Of a stretch of DNA of 64,000 bases, positions 60,017 to 64,000 are shown piece by piece; position 1 is the stretch's first letter; each line of letters opens with the position of its first letter. This DNA comes from Curtobacterium sp. ISL-83 (GTDB lineage Bacteria > Actinomycetota > Actinomycetes > Actinomycetales > Microbacteriaceae). The notes beneath the pieces were generated by a model. The model made no database searches. It was not told where the DNA came from and worked only from the letters and a program-made list of their open reading frames with translations. The translations under genes were made by a program, and so were the position numbers. The stretch covers positions 62,001 to 126,000 of the forward strand of contig NZ_JAGGPH010000009.1 of NCBI RefSeq assembly GCF_018613895.1, in the 5' to 3' direction.

Positions 60017-61120
60017 TTGGCTCAGCAGGGCGCCGCACCTCCCACGGTCTACGACGTCGCCTCGGCCGCGGGCGTCTCGATCGCCACCGTCTCGCGCGTG
60101 CTGCGCACCCCGGACGCCGTCCGCGAGGGCACGAGGGACCGCGTCCAGGCGGCGATCCGGAGCCTCGGGTACGTGCCCTCGGGCAACGCCAGGGCCCTCG
60201 CCGGCAAGCGGACCGGGGTGGTCGGCCTCCTGCTGCCGGGGTTCGACGTCGTGCCCGACGAACGACCGGACCTCGTCACGGACGGGGGTGTCCGCGTCGT
60301 CGACGACCGGCGGCACGTGACGCAGCCGTTCTCCTCGAACCTGTACTTCGACGAGGTGCTCCGCGGCGCCGAGGTCGAGGCCTGGCAGCGCGGGCTCGCC
60401 CTGATGGTCGCCGCCGGTCGCGGCCCGTCCCGGGACGTCGTCGTGAACGACGTCGCCGGTCGGGTGGACGGGCTCGCGGTCCTGGCGCAGACCGTCCCCG
60501 ACGAACTCCTCGAGCACGTGGCGCGCCGCATCCCGGTCGTGATCCTCGCCGGAGACCGGCGGTCGCACGGCTTCGACTCGGTGCGCGTCGACAACGCCGG
60601 GGGCATGCGGACCCTCGCCTCACACGTCATCGGGCGGCTCGGCATCCGGTCGCTCGCGTACCTCGCCGGGCCGATCGACTCGCCGGACGACCGGGAGCGC
60701 GCGAGCGGGTTCCGCGAGGCCCTGGCCGACCACCGCGTCGACCCCGCGTCGGTGCGGACCGTGCACGGGGACTTCGGGCGGGCGCGGGCGCGGGAGCTCG
60801 CCGCCGAGTTGCTCGACGGCGTGACGGTGCCGCGAGCGATCGTCTGCTCGAACGACCAGTCCGCGCTCGGGGTGCTCGACGCTGCTGCGGCGCGGGGTGT
60901 CCGGGTGCCGGAGGACCTCGTCGTCACGGGCTTCGACGGCATCGACGCCGGGCGGTTCTCCACGCCGCGGCTCACGACGGTGCACCAGCCGATGGGGGAG
61001 CTCGGGCGGGCCGCCGTCCGGGCGATCGTCGACCGGCTCGAGCGGCGGGAGGGGCCGCCCCGCGCGGTGCGCCTGCCGGTCGAGGTCCTGTTGCGCGAGA
61101 GCTGCCCGCCGTCCCTGTAG
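60017..61120 (+). CDS. LacI-family regulator of the downstream ABC transporter
   Basis: A 367-residue LacI protein: helix-turn-helix TVYDVASAAGVSIATVSRVLRTPDAV (about residues 9-34), hinge SGNARALAGKRT, sugar-binding core with GFDGIDAGRFSTPRLTTVHQP near the end. An unusual insert of about 25 residues (DERPDLVTDGGVRVVDDRRHV) lies after residue 75. TTG 60017 follows GGACGGGAGG at 6 nt; that sequence is the arm of the dispersed palindrome. It precedes a LacI-type operator (61543) and an ABC transporter. Confidence 0.85.
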   Translation: MAQQGAAPPTVYDVASAAGVSIATVSRVLRTPDAVREGTRDRVQAAIRSLGYVPSGNARALAGKRTGVVGLLLPGFDVVPDERPDLVTDGGVRVVDDRRHVTQPFSSNLYFDEVLRGAEVEAWQRGLALMVAAGRGPSRDVVVNDVAGRVDGLAVLAQTVPDELLEHVARRIPVVILAGDRRSHGFDSVRVDNAGGMRTLASHVIGRLGIRSLAYLAGPIDSPDDRERASGFREALADHRVDPASVRTVHGDFGRARARELAAELLDGVTVPRAIVCSNDQSALGVLDAAAARGVRVPEDLVVTGFDGIDAGRFSTPRLTTVHQPMGELGRAAVRAIVDRLERREGPPRAVRLPVEVLLRESCPPSL

Positions 61121-61141
61121 CGGCTGAGCCGCGCGGCCCCG

Positions 61142-61505
61142 TGCCGCCCGGCCCCGCCCGCCCGCCCCGTGCCGCTCGCCCGCGCCGCCCGCCCGCCCGC
61201 CCGCCCGCCAGTGCGAGGTTGATCGCTCCGTGCGCCGCAACAACCTCGCACCGAGCGGACAACCTCGCACCGAAGGACCGCGTGTGGCGCCGCCCGCCGG
61301 CGCCGCCCGCCGCCGGCACGAGCGGGCACGACACGCCGTCCGCGTCTCGCCCAGGTTGCCTGATTCGTCGTACTCGCCGCCCCGGGCCGACCGATACTGC
61401 GCGCTCGGCGAACGCGAGCGGCGTGGTGTGCGACCTCGGCCCCGCCGATGCCCGACCGGTACTGCGCACTCGGCGAACGCGAGCGGCGTGGTGTGCGACC
61501 TCGGC
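61142..61505. repeat. Repeat-rich intergenic region
   Basis: Within the 476-base gap 61121-61596: a CCCG/GCCCGC low-complexity run (61142-61208), GTGCGAGGTTG (from 61211) with two inverted CAACCTCGCAC copies (from about 61242 and 61260), and a 52-bp direct duplication (61389-61440 and 61454-61505) with two mismatches. No coding frame is convincing. Confidence 0.75.
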
Positions 61506-61542
61506 CGGTCTGCAATCGCACATCAGTCGCTTGCAGAACGCG

Positions 61543-61558
61543 ATGTAAGCGCATACAT
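61543..61558 (+). promoter_or_regulatory. LacI-type operator of the ABC operon
   Basis: ATGTAAGCGCATACAT is a near-perfect palindrome with the central CG typical of LacI-family sites, about 40 bp before the binding-protein gene and downstream of a lacI-type gene. Confidence 0.65.
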
Positions 61559-61596
61559 TGTCCTCGTACCCACTCGACACGGAGGTCGACCGAGCA

Positions 61597-63360
61597 ATGA
61601 CGCTTCCCCCACAGCGCACGCGCGGCCCGCGCAGGACCGACGGTCCCGACACCGGCCAGCGCTCCCCGGCCACCCGCCGGGGTCGGCGCGGCCGCCTGAC
61701 CGCAGCCGTCGCCGGACTCGCGGTCGTGGCCCTGATGGCCACCGGCTGCAGCATCCAGGTCCGCTCTGAGCCGGACCCGAGCATCGGCAAGGACACGATG
61801 CTCATCAACGCCGACCACGGCAACCCGCTGTTCGACCGGAACTTCAACCCGTACATCGCGAACGCCCGCACCGCGAGCAAGTGGATGTACGAGCCCCTCA
61901 TCGAGGTGAACCCCCTCGACGGCAAGCGCAACCCCTGGCTCGCGAGCGCCTGGACGCAGCCGGACGCGAAGACGATCGACATGACGATCCGCTCCGGCGT
62001 CGACTGGTCCGACGGTTCCGCGTTCACCGCGAAGGACGTCGTCTTCACCTTCGACCTGCTGAAGCGGTTCCCCGCGATGGACGTCAAGGGCGCCTGGCAG
62101 CACATCGACACGATCGAGCGCCGCGGGGACCACGTCGTCTTCCACCTGAAGTCCGAGGACGTCCCGAGCCTGACGATCATCGGGCAGACGTACATCCTCG
62201 GCGAGCAGCACTGGCAGAAGATCAAGGACCCGACGACCTACCGCGACCCGAACCCGGTCGGCACCGGTCCGTTCGTCCTCGGCAACTACAGCGACCAGCA
62301 GTACTCGATGGACAAGAACCCGCGGTACTGGCAGGCGGACAAGATCGCGATCAAGCACCTGATCCTGCCCGCGACGAACACGCAGCTCGACACCGTCACG
62401 CGCGGCTACGACTGGGCGTACGCGTTCATCTCAGACGTCCAGGGCACCTGGGGTGCCGCGTCGTCCACGAACAAGTACTGGTTCCCGCCGGGGGGCGTGA
62501 TCGGGCTCATGCCGAACCTGACGAAGGCGCCGTACAACGACGTCAACGTCCGGCGCGGGATCTCCCTGGCGCTGAACCGCGACGACATCGCCGAGACCGC
62601 CACCGAGGGCAACCTGCAGGCGGCGGCGCAGACCGGCCTGATCCTGCCGAACCAGCAGCAGTACGTGAACACGGACATCCCGGACCAGGGCGTCGTCACG
62701 CAGGACACGAAGGCCGCGCTGCAGAGCTTCGCGAAGTCGGGCTACCGGACCCAGGGCGGCAAGCTCGTCAAGGACGGCAAGCAGCTCACGATCACGATCA
62801 TGACCGCCAACGGCTACTCCGACTGGCTCCGCGCCGCGCAGGAGGTCCAGCGGAACCTGACCGCGATCGGCGTCAAGGTCACCATCCAGGCGCCGCAGCC
62901 GGCCGGGTACCAGCAGAACATCAACAACGGCACCTTCGACATGGCGATGGGCGGCATGGGCAACGGCGACGTCTACCAGGCCTTCAACTCGCTGCTGTCG
63001 AGCGACTTCTACCAGCCCGTCGGCAAGTCGACGGTGAACAACTACGAGCGCTACCGCAACGCCGACACCCAGAAGCTCCTGGACGAGTACCGCGCGACGA
63101 CCGACCCCGCGGAGCAGCAGCAGATCCTCGACCAGCTCCAGGTGATCGTGTACGACCAGCTGCCCGTGATCGGGATGTACTACGGCGGTCTCTGGGGTCT
63201 GTTCAACACGTCGAAGTTCGTCGGGTGGCCGAGCGCGAAGGACCCCTACATGGCACCGCAGAACTACGACTCCGCGCCGCTGCTCATCTTCTCGAAGCTC
63301 CGGCTCCGCGACAGCAAGGCCGGCCAGGCAATCCTCGAGAAGTCGAAGGACCAGAAGTGA
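61597..63360 (+). CDS. ABC transporter substrate-binding lipoprotein (SBP_bac_5/Dpp type)
   Basis: A 587-residue family-5 binding protein. A long basic N-region (GPRRTDGPDTGQR, RRGRRGR) precedes the lipoprotein signal ending in LMATGCS (Cys near residue 51). NPWLASAWTQPDAKTIDMTIRSGVDWSDG, KDVVFTFDLLKRFP and GTGPFVLGNYSDQQYSMDKNPRYW are family blocks. These bind oligopeptides or, in soil and plant bacteria, plant oligosaccharides; the LacI neighbour and operator favour sugar. ATG 61597 follows ACGGAGGT. Its stop overlaps the permease start. Confidence 0.86.
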   Translation: MTLPPQRTRGPRRTDGPDTGQRSPATRRGRRGRLTAAVAGLAVVALMATGCSIQVRSEPDPSIGKDTMLINADHGNPLFDRNFNPYIANARTASKWMYEPLIEVNPLDGKRNPWLASAWTQPDAKTIDMTIRSGVDWSDGSAFTAKDVVFTFDLLKRFPAMDVKGAWQHIDTIERRGDHVVFHLKSEDVPSLTIIGQTYILGEQHWQKIKDPTTYRDPNPVGTGPFVLGNYSDQQYSMDKNPRYWQADKIAIKHLILPATNTQLDTVTRGYDWAYAFISDVQGTWGAASSTNKYWFPPGGVIGLMPNLTKAPYNDVNVRRGISLALNRDDIAETATEGNLQAAAQTGLILPNQQQYVNTDIPDQGVVTQDTKAALQSFAKSGYRTQGGKLVKDGKQLTITIMTANGYSDWLRAAQEVQRNLTAIGVKVTIQAPQPAGYQQNINNGTFDMAMGGMGNGDVYQAFNSLLSSDFYQPVGKSTVNNYERYRNADTQKLLDEYRATTDPAEQQQILDQLQVIVYDQLPVIGMYYGGLWGLFNTSKFVGWPSAKDPYMAPQNYDSAPLLIFSKLRLRDSKAGQAILEKSKDQK

Positions 63361-64000
63361 AGTACGTCCTCCAGAAACTCGTCCTGTTCGTCCTGACCCT
63401 CTGGGCCGCGGTCACGCTGAACTTCGTGCTCCCGCGCCTCATGCCGGGCAGCCCGGCCGACGCGGCCCTGGCGAAGCTCAGCCAGAACGGTCCCGTCACC
63501 GACGCCACGAAGAAGGCCATCGAGGCACAGCTCGGGGTCCCGACCGGCAACCTCTGGGACCAGTACGTCAGCTACCTGCACCAGGTCATCACGCTGGACT
63601 TCGGGACGAGCTACACGTTCTACCCGCAGCCCGTCGGCGACCTCGTGGCGAAGGCACTGCCGTACACGCTGATCCTCGTCGGCGTCGTGACGATCCTCGC
63701 GTTCGTCCTCGGCACGCTGATCGGCGTCGCGGCAGCCTGGAAGCGCGGCACCTGGCTCGACTCGCTCCCGACCCTGTCGGGCAGCTTCATGTCGACGTTC
63801 CCGTACTTCTGGACGGCACTCCTGCTGCTGTTCTTCCTCGGCTACGTCCTGCACTGGTTCCCGACGACGGGTGCCTACTCGGCGACGACGACACCCGGTC
63901 TGACCGGAGCCTTCGCGGCGGACGCCCTGCAGCACGCCGTCCTGCCGGCCGTGACGATCCTCGTCACGAGCCTCGGCGGGTGGATCATCGGCATGCGCAA
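63357..64000 (+). CDS. ABC transporter permease (DppB type), partial
   Basis: The first 214 or so codons of a binding-protein-dependent permease: KYVLQKLVLFVLTLWAAVTLNF is the DppB-type first helix, then LPRLMPGSPADAALAKLS, TLDFGTSYTFYPQPVGDLV and an FPYFWTALLLLFFLGYVLHWFPTTGAY block. The EAA loop is just being reached at GWIIGMR when the window ends. GTG 63357 overlaps the preceding stop. A second permease and ATPases probably follow outside. Confidence 0.88.
   Translation, partial: MKYVLQKLVLFVLTLWAAVTLNFVLPRLMPGSPADAALAKLSQNGPVTDATKKAIEAQLGVPTGNLWDQYVSYLHQVITLDFGTSYTFYPQPVGDLVAKALPYTLILVGVVTILAFVLGTLIGVAAAWKRGTWLDSLPTLSGSFMSTFPYFWTALLLLFFLGYVLHWFPTTGAYSATTTPGLTGAFAADALQHAVLPAVTILVTSLGGWIIGMR

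Overview
The window reads as chromosomal DNA of a high-GC actinobacterium of the Microbacteriaceae, most like Curtobacterium. The evidence is very GC-rich codon use, GTG/TTG starts with 4-base overlaps inside operons, many leaderless genes, and a six-gene C50 carotenoid cluster (crtE-B-I-Ye-Yf-Eb) with a divergent idi. Genus is inferred from gene content, since no rRNA gene is present. No prophage, insertion sequence, CRISPR array or integrase was seen.

Layout. 0-2.1 kb: a split PTS permease (EIIA and EIIB leftward, EIIC rightward), probably for N-acetylglucosamine/glucose. 2.1-5.35 kb: a zinc operon, znuA-znuC-znuB-zur, behind a Zur box. 5.4-9.25 kb: an alpha/beta hydrolase, a lipase-maturation-factor protein, the cysteine-poor ribosomal trio rpmB-rpmG-rpsN, and HU. 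9.3-16.7 kb: a CopD/CtaG fusion, a PIF1-like helicase, a DUF4383 protein, a PAP2 phosphatase, a luciferase-like oxidoreductase and an AraC regulator. 16.9-22.2 kb: alcohol dehydrogenase, glycerate kinase, a sarcosine/N-methyltryptophan oxidase and a secreted GH25 lysozyme. 22.3-30.7 kb: a TetR-controlled pair, tRNA-Gly, a DUF6177-like gene pair, a second CopD/CtaG fusion, a double GNAT, dcd, and an XRE-nucleotidyltransferase/HEPN pair. 30.8-36.3 kb: a ChvE-type sugar ABC transporter with its LacI repressor, linked by matching operators. 36.5-42.8 kb: a small membrane protein, idi and the carotenoid operon. 42.9-51.6 kb: a Gfo/Idh oxidoreductase, an MBL hydrolase, membrane proteins, an SDR, an acyltransferase with an SGNH domain, and an ABC-F protein with a structured leader. 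51.7-59.8 kb: GH2 beta-galactosidase behind a wrecked sugar permease, a baeRF-type protein, a second acyltransferase, and a GntR/MFS pair. 60.0-64 kb: a LacI regulator and an oligosaccharide/oligopeptide ABC transporter that runs off the edge.

The gene set suits a plant- or surface-associated heterotroph: sugar uptake, beta-galactosidase, pigment, and zinc control. Most regulatory logic is local. Divergent regulators face their targets across paired operators (TetR, GntR), and two LacI regulators sit beside sugar-type transporters with matching operators.

Non-coding signals worth most attention: (1) a small upstream reading frame and three-way-junction RNA ahead of the ABC-F gene; (2) a dispersed GACGGGAGGCGCGG palindrome that mostly ends genes but twice supplies a translation start; (3) four short tandem repeats that each start at a gene's stop codon; (4) a 21-bp idi/crtE divergent spacer holding two back-to-back leaderless promoters; and (5) a HEPN protein lacking the Arg and His of its catalytic motif, paired with an antitoxin fused to an XRE domain.
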